Origin: Agromyces atrinae | GTDB taxonomy: Bacteria > Actinomycetota > Actinomycetes > Actinomycetales > Microbacteriaceae | DNA length: 64,000 nt | Reading direction: 5' to 3' | Assembly: GCF_013407835.1 (NCBI RefSeq) | Contig: NZ_JACCBI010000001.1 | Location: 2,728,001-2,792,000, forward strand | Part shown: in pieces, positions 24,628 to 36,093 of the stretch | How positions within the stretch are numbered: position 1 is the stretch's first letter | Layout: the number at the start of each line of letters is the position of its first letter | Program-made: the position numbers and the translations under genes | The notes under the pieces: model-generated | What the model was told of the DNA's origin: nothing | The model's database searches: none | Seen by the model: only the letters and a program-made list of their open reading frames with translations

Positions 24628-25656
24628 CTAGTTGAAGCGGCTCGGGTCGGCCTGCGTCACGAACGAGTCGTTGACGATCGTCGCGAGGGCTTCGTCGACC
24701 TGCTCCTGCGTCTGCACGTCACCGAGCTCGACGAAGATCGGGCCGATGGTCGTGAGCACGTCGATCTGCGCCTGGCCGGGAACCGGGTCGACGTCGAGGT
24801 TCGAGCGCTCGAGGATGACCTTCTGCGCGACGGGGAGCTCGAGGCCCGCGACATCCGCGAGGATCTGCGCGGTCTCTTCGGGGTTCTCGGCGGCCCAGGC
24901 GCGAGCGTGCTCGTACGCGTCGACGACGAGCTGCGCGAGCGCGGGGCTCGACTCGATGAAGTCCTCGCGGGCGTTCAGGAAGCCGTAGCTGTTGAAGTCG
25001 ACGTTGCGGTAGATGAGCTTCGCGCCCGCTTCTTCGGCACCGGCCATGATCGGGTCGAGTCCGGCCCACGCGTCGACCGCGCCGCTCTGCAGGGCGGACC
25101 AGCCGTCGGCGTGCTGCAGGTTCTCGACCGTGACGTCCTCGGGCGAGAGGCCCGCCTCTTCGAGCGACTGGAGCAGGAAGAAGTAGGGGTCGGTGCCCTT
25201 CGTCGCGGCGACCTTCTTGCCCTTCAGCTCGGCGACGTCGGTCGTGGTCGAGTCGGGCCCGACGACGATCGCGGCCCACTCGGGCTGCGAGTAGATGTCG
25301 ATGACCTGGATGGGCGAACCGTTCGAGCGCGCGAGGAGAGCGGCCGAACCGGCGGTCGAGCCGACGTCGATCGCACCGGCGCGGAGCGCCTCGTTGGCCT
25401 TGTTCGAGCCGGCCGACTGCACCCAGGTGACGTCGACGCCGGCATCCTCGAGCCAGCCCTGGTCCTTGATGATGAGGCTCAGCGGGTTGTAGGTCGCGAA
25501 GTCGAGCGTGAGCGACTGGCCCTCGACGCTCTCGGTTCCGGCGCCTTCGGTCGCGGCCGGGGCTGCGGCGTTCTCGCCGGCGACGCAACCGGTCAGGAGG
25601 AGGGTGGCGGCTGCCGTCGCGGCGACGAGCGCCGTCGTGAATGCTGTGCGTGACAT
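24628..25656 (-). CDS. ABC substrate-binding lipoprotein, SsuA/NMT1-like
   Basis: 342 residues. Lipoprotein signal with lipobox LTGC (Cys near residue 24). The fold is the type II binding protein of sulfonate/taurine/nitrate importers: LDFATYNPLSLIIKDQGWLE, VQSAGSNKANEALRAGAIDVGSTAGSAALLARSNGSP and VDAWAGLDPIMAGAEEAGAK are characteristic. The ligand cannot be told from sequence; aliphatic sulfonates are the default guess. It is the second gene of the ATPase-binding protein-permease-synthetase operon. Confidence 0.88.
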   Translation of the reverse strand: MSRTAFTTALVAATAAATLLLTGCVAGENAAAPAATEGAGTESVEGQSLTLDFATYNPLSLIIKDQGWLEDAGVDVTWVQSAGSNKANEALRAGAIDVGSTAGSAALLARSNGSPIQVIDIYSQPEWAAIVVGPDSTTTDVAELKGKKVAATKGTDPYFFLLQSLEEAGLSPEDVTVENLQHADGWSALQSGAVDAWAGLDPIMAGAEEAGAKLIYRNVDFNSYGFLNAREDFIESSPALAQLVVDAYEHARAWAAENPEETAQILADVAGLELPVAQKVILERSNLDVDPVPGQAQIDVLTTIGPIFVELGDVQTQEQVDEALATIVNDSFVTQADPSRFN

Positions 25657-25683
25657 GGAATCCGGTTCTCTCGGTGGGAGGGA

Positions 25684-26541
25684 CTAGTAGGGGTAGTGCG
25701 GAATGGTGCGGGTGCTCTCGATGCCGCGGGCCTCACCGTGGCGATCGATGCCGAGACCGGCGAGCAGACGCCCGCGCAGTTCGGCGAGTTCGGCCGAGCC
25801 GCGGTCGCGGGGCCGGTGGCCGGGAACGACGATGGTCTCGCGGATCGTCGCGCCCGCCGTGTCGCCCTCGCGCCCGAGCAGGATGATGCGATCGGCGAGC
25901 TGCAGGGCCTCGTCGACGTCGTGCGTGACGAGCAGCACCGTCGTCGGCGCGGCCGCGTGCACGTCGAGCAGCAGGTCTTGCATCTTGAGGCGCGTGAGGG
26001 CGTCGAGGGCGCCGAACGGTTCGTCGAGCAGGAGCACGCCGGGGTTGCGGGCGAGGGCGCGGGCGAGCGAGGTGCGCTGCGCCATGCCGCCCGACACCTC
26101 GCGGGGGCGGTGCCCCGCGAAGTCGGAGAGGCCGACGAGATCGATGAGGCGGGCGACGGTGTCGCGAGCGGATGACGCGGGCGTGCGCTTCGGAAGGCCG
26201 AGGGCGATGTTCTCGGCGATCGACCGCCACGGCAGCAGGCGCGGCTCCTGGAAGCCGACGGCGCAGCGCGCGTCGTAGGTCGCCGCGGCGGATCCGTCGA
26301 TGCGCACGGAGCCCGCCGTCGGCGCGTCGAGCCCGCCGACCATGCGGAGGAGCGTCGACTTGCCGCAGCCGCTCGTGCCGAGGATCGCGAGGATCTCGCC
26401 CGGCTCGACGTCGATCGTGACGTCGCGGAGCACCGTGCGGCTCTCGCCCTTGCCCGACGGGAACGCCCGGCCGACGCCGTCGAAGGACACGCCGAACGCC
26501 TGATCGGCGGTGGCGACGTGCGCGCTGGCGGTCGAGGACAT
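25684..26541 (-). CDS. ABC transporter ATP-binding protein, SsuB/TauB type
   Basis: 285 residues. Walker A GTSGCGKST, Q-loop VGFQEPRLLPWRSI (typical of the nitrate/sulfonate/taurine group), signature VSGGMAQRTSLARALA, Walker B LLLDEPFGALD and H-loop LLVTHDVDEAL. ATG at 26541 is chosen for the GGAG five bases upstream; an in-frame upstream ATG at 26616 lies in the promoter region. First gene of the operon. The upstream region has two copies of GCGTAACAC spaced 30 bases apart, possibly an operator shared with the divergent SDR gene. Confidence 0.9.
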   Translation of the reverse strand: MSSTASAHVATADQAFGVSFDGVGRAFPSGKGESRTVLRDVTIDVEPGEILAILGTSGCGKSTLLRMVGGLDAPTAGSVRIDGSAAATYDARCAVGFQEPRLLPWRSIAENIALGLPKRTPASSARDTVARLIDLVGLSDFAGHRPREVSGGMAQRTSLARALARNPGVLLLDEPFGALDALTRLKMQDLLLDVHAAAPTTVLLVTHDVDEALQLADRIILLGREGDTAGATIRETIVVPGHRPRDRGSAELAELRGRLLAGLGIDRHGEARGIESTRTIPHYPY

Positions 26542-26587
26542 GGAAACTCCAAAGCGTAGGGGCGTCACGACGACGGTAGCGAGCAGC

Positions 26588-26626
26588 GCGTAACACATCA
26601 CATCGGGGCGATACACGGCGTAACAC
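26588..26626. promoter_or_regulatory. Direct repeat GCGTAACAC, 30-bp spacing, in divergent promoter region
   Basis: The 9-mer GCGTAACAC occurs at 26588-26596 and 26618-26626, about three helical turns apart, between the sulfonate-type ABC operon and the SDR gene. It may be a regulator site; no regulator gene is adjacent. Confidence 0.35.
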
Positions 26627-26651
26627 TGGCGCGAGTTGCGACAATGGAGGG

Positions 26652-27488
26652 ATGACCAGAACAGTGCGCGGAGCGCGAGTCCTCATCACGGGCGCGGCGA
26701 GCGGCATGGGGCGTCTCTATGCGATTCGCGCGATCGACGAGGGCGCTGCGGCTGTCATCCTCTGGGATCGGGATGCCGCGTCGCTCGGCCGCACGGTCGA
26801 GGAGCTCGGATCGCGGTCGCGCGGTCGCACCCGCATCCACTCGTTCGTCGTCGACGTCGCCGACCTCGGCGCGATCGCGAAGTCGGCGCAGAAGGTGCGC
26901 CGCGAGGTGGGCAACCCCGACATCCTCGTCAACAACGCGGGCATCGTGCGCGGCAACGCGTACTTCTGGGCCACCGACAACGGCGAGGACACCCGCCCGA
27001 CGATGCAGGTCAACGCGCTCGCGCCCATGTACATCACGCGCGAGTTCCTGCCCGGCATGCTCGCGAATGCCTACCGCGAGGCGCGCATCGTCAACATCGC
27101 CTCGGCCGCGGGAACGCTCGGCAATCCGCGGATGGCCGTCTACGCGGCATCCAAGGCGGCTCTCATCGGCTGGAGCGAGTCGCTCCGGCTCGAGCTCGAG
27201 CAGGCCGAGCACACGAACGTTCGCGTCACGACGGTGACGCCGTCGTACATCGACACGGGCATGTTCGAGGGTGCGCGCGGGCCGTTCCTCGCGCCGATCC
27301 TGAACCCCGACGTCGTCGTCGACAGCGTCTGGAAGGCCATGCTGCGCGGTGCCCCGCTCGTGCAGCTGCCCTGGAGCGTCGGGCTCTCCCGCGTGCTGCG
27401 CGCCGTCTTGCCGACGCGCGTCTTCGATCGCGTCGTCGGCAACGGCCTCGGCGTCTACCGCTCGATGGAGCGCTTCACGGGGCGCTGA
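26652..27488 (+). CDS. Short-chain dehydrogenase/reductase
   Basis: 278 residues. Classical SDR: cofactor motif TGAASGMG (about 13-20), Asp after the second strand (LWDRDAASL, suggesting NAD), NNAGIV, catalytic Ser in NIASAAG and YAASK Tyr-Lys pair. A C-terminal extension (GAPLVQLPWSVGLSRVLRAVLPTRVFDRVV) resembles that of SDRs acting on lipid or steroid substrates. ATG at 26652 has GGAGGG directly before it and GACAAT six bases before it, so either a leaderless or a close-spaced start. Substrate unknown. Confidence 0.9.
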   Translation: MTRTVRGARVLITGAASGMGRLYAIRAIDEGAAAVILWDRDAASLGRTVEELGSRSRGRTRIHSFVVDVADLGAIAKSAQKVRREVGNPDILVNNAGIVRGNAYFWATDNGEDTRPTMQVNALAPMYITREFLPGMLANAYREARIVNIASAAGTLGNPRMAVYAASKAALIGWSESLRLELEQAEHTNVRVTTVTPSYIDTGMFEGARGPFLAPILNPDVVVDSVWKAMLRGAPLVQLPWSVGLSRVLRAVLPTRVFDRVVGNGLGVYRSMERFTGR

Positions 27489-27516
27489 GAGTCAGCGCAC
27501 CGAGAGTCAGCTCACC
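27487..27516. repeat. 15-bp tandem duplication at a convergent gene junction
   Basis: GAGAGTCAGCGCACC (27487-27501) and GAGAGTCAGCTCACC (27502-27516) differ by one base. The copy unit contains the minus-strand TGA stop of the 27507 gene, and because the unit is 15 bp long a second in-frame TGA lies at 27492-27494. Confidence 0.7.
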
Positions 27517-27860
27517 GACCCCTGCACGGCGAGCTCGACGACGCCGAAACCGCTCCCCCACACCGCGGCGATCGTGATGATCGCGGCGAGCGGCACCCAG
27601 TACGCGCGGCGGCGACGCACGAGTCGCACGATCGTGACGATGATGCCCACGAGACCGACGACGAGCGGCCCGAACAGGGCGAGCGCGCCGCCCGCGTTGA
27701 GGAGCGCGTAGTCGCACGTGCCCGTGCCGCACGCATCGCTCGCGAAGCCGAGGAAGAGGCCGAACGTCGAGGCGATGAGCGCCGCCGTGACGAGCACCAC
27801 GAGCAGCAGGATCGATGCGACGAGGTCGGTCGAATCGCGGCGCGGCGTGCTGTCGGTCAT
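27507..27860 (-). CDS. Three-helix membrane protein, last gene of the trehalose operon
   Basis: 117 residues with three hydrophobic segments (about 14-35, 50-75, 85-108). The first loop holds two cysteines (SDACGTGTCDYALLN) that may form a disulfide outside the membrane. The ATG at 27860 overlaps the treZ stop (ATGA), so it can be translated from the trehalose operon; a -10-like GATACT six bases before the ATG suggests that it may also have its own leaderless promoter. The family is not recognised. Confidence 0.75.
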   Translation of the reverse strand: MTDSTPRRDSTDLVASILLLVVLVTAALIASTFGLFLGFASDACGTGTCDYALLNAGGALALFGPLVVGLVGIIVTIVRLVRRRRAYWVPLAAIITIAAVWGSGFGVVELAVQGSVS

Positions 27861-29599
27861 GAGACCAGTATCGCGACTCCGTCGGGGCCGAGCACGAGGG
27901 TGTCGCCCGTGCGGTGGGCTCCGAAGAACTCCTCGATGGATGCCGCGGGCTCACTGCCGATCGCGAGTTCGTCGTCACCGAGGTGGGCGAGCACGCGCAC
28001 GGTGCCGAACTCGAGGCGGACGAGACCGGATGACGCGTCGACTTCCGCCCGCACGGCCGCGAAGTCGTCGCGGAACCCCGGCGCGGTGCGCACGGCGCGA
28101 CGGATCGCGGTCAGTCGGCGGTACCAGTCCAGCATGCGGGCGTGATTCTCGCCGCCCGGCTCCGACCAGTCGAGCGTCGAACGACGGAACGTCTCGGGGT
28201 CTTGCGGGTCGGGCACGAGTGCCGGGTCCCACCCCATGCGCGCGAACTCGTTCGTGCGCCCCTCGACGACCGCGCGGCCGAGGTCGGGTTCGGGGTGCGA
28301 CGTGAAGTACTGCCACGGTGTCGACGCCGCCCACTCCTCACCCATGAAGAGCAGGGGGGAGAAGGGACCGAGGAGGGTCAGTGCTGCGGCGATCGCGAGG
28401 CGACCTTCGGACACCGTCGCAGTGAGGCGGTCGCCCGCGGCACGGTTGCCGATCTGATCGTGGTTCTGGCTCGAGACCACGAGTCGTGAGGGCGGGGTCG
28501 TCGATCGATCGATCGGTCGGCCGTGGTGGCGACCGCGGAAGCTCGAGTACGAGCCGTCGTGGAAGAACCCGTTCTCGAGCACGTACGCGAGCGAGTCGAG
28601 GCTCGCGAAGTCGGCGTAATACCCGCTCGTCTCACCGGTGAGGGCCACGTGCAGGGCGTGGTGAACGTCGTCGTCCCACTGCGCTCCGAGGCCATGGCCG
28701 CCGCGGCCACCGGGCTCGCGCGCCGTGATCATGCGCGGGTCGTTGAGGTCGGACTCGGCGATGAGGGTCACGGGTCGGCCGAGGCGGGACGCCGCATCGT
28801 CGACGCGTTCGGCGAGCTCTTCGAGGAGGTGCACGGCGCGCGAGTCGTGCAGTGCGTGCACGGCGTCGAGCCGGAGGCCGTCGACCCCGTACTCCTCGAT
28901 CCAGAGGAGCGCGTTGTCGATGATGTAGGCGCGCACCTCGTCGGAGTCGGGCCCGTCGAGGTTGACGCCCGAGCCCCACGGGCCGTCGCCGTCGGAGAGG
29001 TACGGGCCGAACCGGCCGAGCACATTGCCGCTCGGGCCGAGGTGGTTGTAGACGACGTCCTGCACGACGGCGAGTCCGCGCTCGTGGCACGCGGCGACGA
29101 AGCGCCGGTAGGCGTCGGGGCCTCCGTAGACCTCGTGCACGGCGAACCAGAACACGCCGTCGTAGCCCCAGCCGCGATCGCCGTTGAAGGCGTTGACGGG
29201 AAGGAGCTCGACATAGTCGACGCCGAGGCCGGCGAGGTGGTCGAGCCGCTCGATCGCCGAATCGAGCGTGCCGCCCGGCGTGAACGTGCCGATGTGCAGC
29301 TCGTAGCCGACGGCTCCGACGAGATCGCGCCCGGCCCAGTCGGTGTCGCTCGCGGGCTCGGAGCGTTCGATGCGAGACGCACCGTGCACGCCGTGCGGCT
29401 GACGCCGCGAGCGCGGGTCGGCGAACGGACCCTGCCCGTCGACGACGAAGGCGTACTCGTCGCCGTGTTCGGCGATGAGGTGCGGTGCGTGCCACCATCC
29501 GGGTCGGGTCAGGTCGCGCGCGAGCACCGACCGGTCGCCGCCGCGGTCGAGCTCGACGACGCTCGCGTGCGGTGCCCAGACCGAGAAGACGCCGCTCAT
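27857..29599 (-). CDS. treZ: Malto-oligosyltrehalose trehalohydrolase
   Basis: 580 residues, the expected length. GH13 enzyme that releases trehalose from maltooligosyl-trehalose made by TreY. N-terminal beta domain (VFSVWAPHASVVELDR), then the barrel with VVQDVVYNHLGPSGNV, nucleophile Asp in VDGLRLDAVHAL, acid/base Glu in LIAESDLNDPR and the transition-state pair in SSQNHDQIGNRA. ATG at 29599 overlaps the treY stop (ATGA). Trehalose made by this route from glycogen-like glucans is a stress protectant and envelope precursor in actinobacteria. Confidence 0.95.
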   Translation of the reverse strand: MSGVFSVWAPHASVVELDRGGDRSVLARDLTRPGWWHAPHLIAEHGDEYAFVVDGQGPFADPRSRRQPHGVHGASRIERSEPASDTDWAGRDLVGAVGYELHIGTFTPGGTLDSAIERLDHLAGLGVDYVELLPVNAFNGDRGWGYDGVFWFAVHEVYGGPDAYRRFVAACHERGLAVVQDVVYNHLGPSGNVLGRFGPYLSDGDGPWGSGVNLDGPDSDEVRAYIIDNALLWIEEYGVDGLRLDAVHALHDSRAVHLLEELAERVDDAASRLGRPVTLIAESDLNDPRMITAREPGGRGGHGLGAQWDDDVHHALHVALTGETSGYYADFASLDSLAYVLENGFFHDGSYSSFRGRHHGRPIDRSTTPPSRLVVSSQNHDQIGNRAAGDRLTATVSEGRLAIAAALTLLGPFSPLLFMGEEWAASTPWQYFTSHPEPDLGRAVVEGRTNEFARMGWDPALVPDPQDPETFRRSTLDWSEPGGENHARMLDWYRRLTAIRRAVRTAPGFRDDFAAVRAEVDASSGLVRLEFGTVRVLAHLGDDELAIGSEPAASIEEFFGAHRTGDTLVLGPDGVAILVS

Positions 29600-31865
29600 G
29601 CGATCACCGCGACGGGGTAGCGCGCGAGCAGGTCGGCGACGAGCACCTCGCCGTCCGGCACGGCTTCGCCCGTGAGGATGTCGGCGCGACCCGCACCGGG
29701 AAGAGCGATGACGGTGTCGCCCCAGCCGCCCTGTCGGGCAAGCCCGAGCGGAAGCCGCGCCGCGACGATCGTGACGCCGCCGCGGGAGAAGGCGATGACG
29801 TGGTCGGCCGCGCTTCCGGTGGCGTGCAACGGTTCGTAGCCCGTGAACGCCTCGGGCCGATCGCGGCGCAGCCGGAGCAGTCGCGAGACGACGAGCAGCT
29901 TCGCCGCACCGTCGTCGGAGACATCCGGAAGCCAGCCGGAATCGAGCCGTTCGAGCAGGTCGATGCGCGCCGCGAAGTCGACCGGTCGTCGGTTGTCGGG
30001 GTCGACGAGCGAGAGATCCCAGAGCTCGCTGCCCTGGTAGACGTCGGGCACACCGGGGGAGGCGAGCTGCAGGGCCTTGGCGACGAGACTCGTGATGCGG
30101 CCGGCCGTGACGACGGAGTCGACCGCGGTCTCGAGCGCGGCGCGGTGCGCGTCGTCGTCGAACAGGGCGTCGACGGCGGCGCAGATGCGTGCCTCTGCGG
30201 CCTCGTCGGCGTCGGTCCACGAGGTGACGACGCCGCCCTCGCGCGCGGCCTTGAGCGCATAGTCCTGGGCGCGGGTGCGCGAGAGCGGCCACGCTCCGAT
30301 CAGCGACTGGCCGATGAGCGCCGCGAGCGTGACGTCGCCCGCGCCGAGTTCGGTGCCGAGGGATGCCGCGGCATCGAGCCAGATCTCAGGGCTCTCGCTC
30401 AGCGCGTTGATGCGTGCGCGCACGTCTTCGCTGCGCTTCGTGTCGTGGGTACTGAGCGTTGTCATGGCGTCGGGCCACGAGGTCAGGCGCTCGCGCTGCG
30501 CCTCGTGGAAGGCGTCGACACCCCCGATGTCGGCGGGGTCGGCCCCGACCTCGGCGAGTGAGGCGGGCGCGGCGAAACGGTAGAACGCGGCATCCTCGAT
30601 GCCCTTCGCCATCACCATGCCCGACGTCTGCTGGAAGCGGATCGCCGCGGGGTGCTCGGCATCGCCGAGGAGCGGGCCGAGGATGCCGAGCGCGCGCGTC
30701 AGATCGGGGCGCGACGTCGCAGCCGCCTCGAGCGCGGCCCGCAGGTACTGCGCACCGATCGGGAGGTAGGAGCGGTACACGCCGAACGACGCGAGCGTCT
30801 CAATGAGCGCCTCGGTCATGCCCGGTTCGTCGGGGAGCAGGCGGGCGAGTCGATTGACCTCGGAGCGCAGGATGCCGGAGGCGACGACTCGACGGGAATC
30901 GCGCGTCTGCTCGTGCCAGTCGTCGGCGCTCGCCGCAGAGCCCGTCGCCTCGGCGAGGGTGCCGAGCCCGGTCGGGTCGATCGAGACGCGGTCGAGGGCC
31001 GAGAGCGCGTCGTAGCCCGTCGTGCCGGCCGTCGCGAAGGTCACGGGCAGGCGTTCGCCCGGTTCGAGGATCTTCTCGATCCAGACGGGGGCGCCGTGCG
31101 TGAGGGTGCGGAGGCGTTCGAGGTAGTCGACGGGGTCGCGGAGTCCGTCGGGGTGGTCGACGCGGAGGGCGTCGACGAGGCCCTCGTCGAACCAGCGCGC
31201 GACCTCGATGTGCGTCTCGGCGAACACGTGCTCGTCTTCGACGCGCAGTGCGGCGAGCGTCGTGACGGCGAAGAAGCGGCGGTAGTTGAGCTCGCTGTCG
31301 GCGCGACGCCAGTCGACGAGCTCGTAGTGCTGACGGTCGTGCACCGTGCGGGCATCGGCTCCGTCGTCGGCCGTGCCCGGAGCGATCGGGAAACGGTGAT
31401 CGAAGTAGTGCAGCTCATCGCCCTCGATACGCAGGTCGTCGAGCCCGTCGTCGTCGCCGAGGACGGGCAGTCGGATGCGGCCGTCGGCGGCATCCCACTC
31501 GACGTCGAAGTAGCGCGCGGCATCGGAGCCCTCGCCGTGCAGCAGCATCTGCCACCAGAGACGGTTCTCACCGGCATCCTCGACGCCCATGTGGTTCGGG
31601 ACGATGTCGACGACGACCGCGAGTCCGTGCGCGTGGGCCGCTTCGGAGAGCGCGCGGAGACCCTCCGGTCCGCCGCGGTCGGGGTCGATGCGCGTCGGGT
31701 CGACGACGTCGTACCCGTGCGTCGACCCGGCGTGCGCCGCGAGGATCGGGGAGAGGTACACCGCACCCGCGCCGAGTGCGCTGAGGTACGGCACCGTCGC
31801 CGCCGCGTCGTGCAGCGTGAAGTCGGCCGTGATCTGCAGCCGATAGGTCGAGGTCGGAACAGCCA

Positions 31866-31866
<1 letters not shown>
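29596..31866 (-). CDS. treY: Malto-oligosyltrehalose synthase
   Basis: 756 residues. GH13 enzyme that turns the reducing-end alpha-1,4 bond of maltodextrins into the alpha,alpha-1,1 bond of trehalose. The start VPTSTYRLQITADFTLHDAA is characteristic. VVVDIVPNHMGVED, nucleophile Asp in VDALRVDHPDGLRDP, Glu in VWIEKILEPGE and MTTLSTHDTKRSED are the catalytic motifs. ATG at 31866 overlaps the glgX stop by one base; GTG one codon earlier is an alternative. There is no good ribosome site, so translation is probably coupled to glgX. Confidence 0.95.
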
Positions 31867-33896
<2,030 letters not shown>

Positions 33897-33955
33897 GGGG
33901 GTCCGTTCGTTGGGGAGGGAAGGTGAGTGGTGCGGGAGTTCGGAGTTTCTGGTCT

Positions 33956-34174
33956 TCAGGCTTCGAGGCGGTGCAAGGCGAGGTCGAAGTCGGGCGACTG
34001 GGCGACCTCGACGGCTTTGGAGAGGTACCGTCCGCGCGAGGCGACCCAGACGGAGCCCGCGCGCTCGACGAAGCCGAGCACCTTCTCTCCGGCAGAGACG
34101 GCGAAGAGGGTGTCGCTCATCTTCTTCACGGTGTAGCACCCGTTGTCGGTGTTGAACTGCGCTGCAGTGTTCAT
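33956..34174 (-). CDS. Small conserved hypothetical protein
   Basis: 72 residues. A compact, probably beta-rich domain with FAVSAGEKVLGFVERAGSVWVA, SRGRYLSKAVEVAQS and FDLALHRLEA; it starts with MNTAAQFNTDNGCYTV. No signal peptide or membrane helix. I recognise the general type (small single-domain proteins frequent in Microbacteriaceae) but no function. ATG at 34174 has GAGAGG nine bases upstream. It lies upstream of glgX with a 60-base gap, so the two may be cotranscribed. The upstream region to 34260 is unusually AT-rich for this genome. Confidence 0.7.
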   Translation of the reverse strand: MNTAAQFNTDNGCYTVKKMSDTLFAVSAGEKVLGFVERAGSVWVASRGRYLSKAVEVAQSPDFDLALHRLEA

Positions 34175-34344
34175 GGATGTCAGCCTCTCTGCTCTCTCAT
34201 CCTGGCGGTCGGCACCCTTCGAGACTAGAAGTAACTAGATCGTCTAACTAATTTCGCGATTGGGCTTGTGCGAGTGTTCACGCGCTGGTAACGGTGCGGC
34301 GTGCTTGTGGGTACGCAGGGGGCGCGCTGCGGGCGCGACGGGCG

Positions 34345-35880
34345 TCAGAAGGGTGGCGGTTCGGTGTCGCTGATGTAGCCGGTGGGGCTGGTCCAGCGGC
34401 GGCGGGGCGGTTTCGGGTCGAGGGTGAGGTTCTCGTCGGGCCAGTCGCGGGTGGCGCGGTCTGAATCGGGTCCGTCTGGGGGCGCGCTCGAGGTGAGGAG
34501 GTGCTCGAGAGTTGCTCGAACGTCGGCGCTCTTCTTCGTTTCGGGTGCCTGTTCGGGTCTCGGTTCGGGTGTCTGTTCTGGCCCGAGCGACGTGGTGTGT
34601 TTGAGCGTGTGGTCGGGTGGGCAGAGTGGTGCCAGGTTGTCGATGTCGGTTCTGCCGCCGTGAGCCCAGTCGTGGATGTGGTCGATATCCGAGGTGGCGG
34701 CCAAGCTGTTGCATCCGGGGCGGCTGCAGCGTTGGTAGGTGAGGGTGAGCCAGTCGCGTTGTGCCTGTGATGGTCGGTATTGGGTGCGGTCGAGGTAGAG
34801 CGGTTCCGCGGTGATCGGGTCGACGATGAGGCGACGGAACGCGGTCGCGGTGTCGAAGATCTGGCGGGCAGTCTCGGTGCTGATCGGTCCGTATCCGTCG
34901 ATCGTGGCGACGTCGAGCCAGGGGTGCTCGGGCAGACCTGATGCGGTGGGTGGCGGTGTGGGAGTGGTGCGCGCATCACGGACGGGCTTCTCCAGGAGTC
35001 CCGCGATGAGCGGCACCGTGACGAGCACACGCGTCTGCACGGCAGTGGGGGTTCCGGCGCCGGTGAGCCAGGCGGAGAACTGGTCGGCGCGCAGCTGATC
35101 GCGAGTGCGGGTCTCACCGGTAACCCGGGAGGCTTGCTTGGCGGTCGCGTTCAACCGGGTGCGGATCTTGACTCCGTCGAGGGCCGGGATGAGGGCGTGG
35201 AGCCACATCATGCCCTCGGGGGCGTCCTCGAACACGACCCGTCGTTCGGTGAGCGCACGCCGGTGGCGTTCGGCGAGGGTTGCGGCGCTGAGGCGGTCGC
35301 GCAGGCGCTTCGCCCGGGATCGGAACGATGCGACGGTGACACGTCCGGCGATTCCGGCGAGCTCGGTATCGAACCGGGCGACGGCGTCGTCGTCGTCCCA
35401 CCCGGTGATCGCTTCGACGGCGGCACGCACGATCGGGTACGACGTGGCACCGTCGAGGAACTCGAGCCATAGCTTCGGCAGTCGTGCCGTGAGCGTGTGT
35501 GCCTCGGCGGCTTCGTTCAACACCGTCGCTGTCGGGATGAGCAACCGCATCGACAGCTCGGTCGCCGCGGCCCGCACCGCCCAGTCCCGAGCTTCGGCAC
35601 GAGACAGCAACTCGGGCAGCACGTATATGCTCGGGTTCTCCCGCGCCATCCGAATCGCCCGACCGATCGTCGCGAGACGACGTGCGGCAATGCGGTTCGT
35701 CTCGAACGCGAACTGCTCGGCATCGGTCATGACCATGTCGAGCAGCTCGGCCTGCGAGATCGTCACGCCCCGCGGGCCAGCCGCATGATCGGGAGCGCCG
35801 GAAGCACTGTCCAAGGCGCCATCGAGCGCACCATCAGCACCCTCGGGGCCACCGCCCGCCTCGCCCGTCGATTCGATCAC
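34345..35880 (-). CDS. DUF222 / HNH endonuclease domain protein
   Basis: 511 residues. The N-terminal and central parts (about 40-330) are the DUF222 (13E12-repeat-like) domain: RDWAVRAAATELSMRLL, WLEFLDGATSY, FEDAPEGMMWLHAL. Near residue 390-435 is an HNH module: CSRPGCNSLAATSDIDHIHDWAHGG with the first His in DIDHI and the last in DHTLKH, plus two Cys for zinc. The tail is polar and Pro-rich. Many copies occur in actinobacterial genomes and the role is unsettled (nuclease, possibly mobile). GTG at 35880 is the start. It stands alone; no intron or mobile element boundaries were seen. Confidence 0.92.
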   Translation of the reverse strand: MIESTGEAGGGPEGADGALDGALDSASGAPDHAAGPRGVTISQAELLDMVMTDAEQFAFETNRIAARRLATIGRAIRMARENPSIYVLPELLSRAEARDWAVRAAATELSMRLLIPTATVLNEAAEAHTLTARLPKLWLEFLDGATSYPIVRAAVEAITGWDDDDAVARFDTELAGIAGRVTVASFRSRAKRLRDRLSAATLAERHRRALTERRVVFEDAPEGMMWLHALIPALDGVKIRTRLNATAKQASRVTGETRTRDQLRADQFSAWLTGAGTPTAVQTRVLVTVPLIAGLLEKPVRDARTTPTPPPTASGLPEHPWLDVATIDGYGPISTETARQIFDTATAFRRLIVDPITAEPLYLDRTQYRPSQAQRDWLTLTYQRCSRPGCNSLAATSDIDHIHDWAHGGRTDIDNLAPLCPPDHTLKHTTSLGPEQTPEPRPEQAPETKKSADVRATLEHLLTSSAPPDGPDSDRATRDWPDENLTLDPKPPRRRWTSPTGYISDTEPPPF

Positions 35881-35994
35881 ATTAGAAGGCTAGTTCGAAC
35901 CACCGACATCCGACCGACCCCGCCGACCCCCTGTGGATAACTCGCCGAACCACGGGGATTTGAGGGGGAGATGGGTCTCAATCGACATCCGTCA

Positions 35995-36075
35995 CGTACA
36001 CGGATGCTGCGGAATCAGTGCTGCTTCGGCGCGTCGCGGGCGAAACGCGGCGTTCGCGTCGGTCTGCAGCATCCG
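35995..36075. repeat. Dispersed 16-mer copy and 10-bp inverted repeat
   Basis: CGTACACGGATGCTGC (35995-36010) is identical to 21506-21521. Its CGGATGCTGC part (36001-36010) is also complementary to GCAGCATCCG (36066-36075), giving a 10-bp inverted repeat around a 55-base spacer that contains GGGCGAAACGCGGCGTTCGCG. It lies in the 293-base region between the HNH gene and xth, which has no gene. Confidence 0.5.
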
Positions 36076-36093
36076 CGCGCACGGCTGCCCGAC

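Noticed and set aside
34345..35880. DUF222/HNH gene as part of a mobile intron or phage
   Set aside because: No repeats at its borders, no integrase, transposase or interrupted gene; base composition looks like the neighbours.
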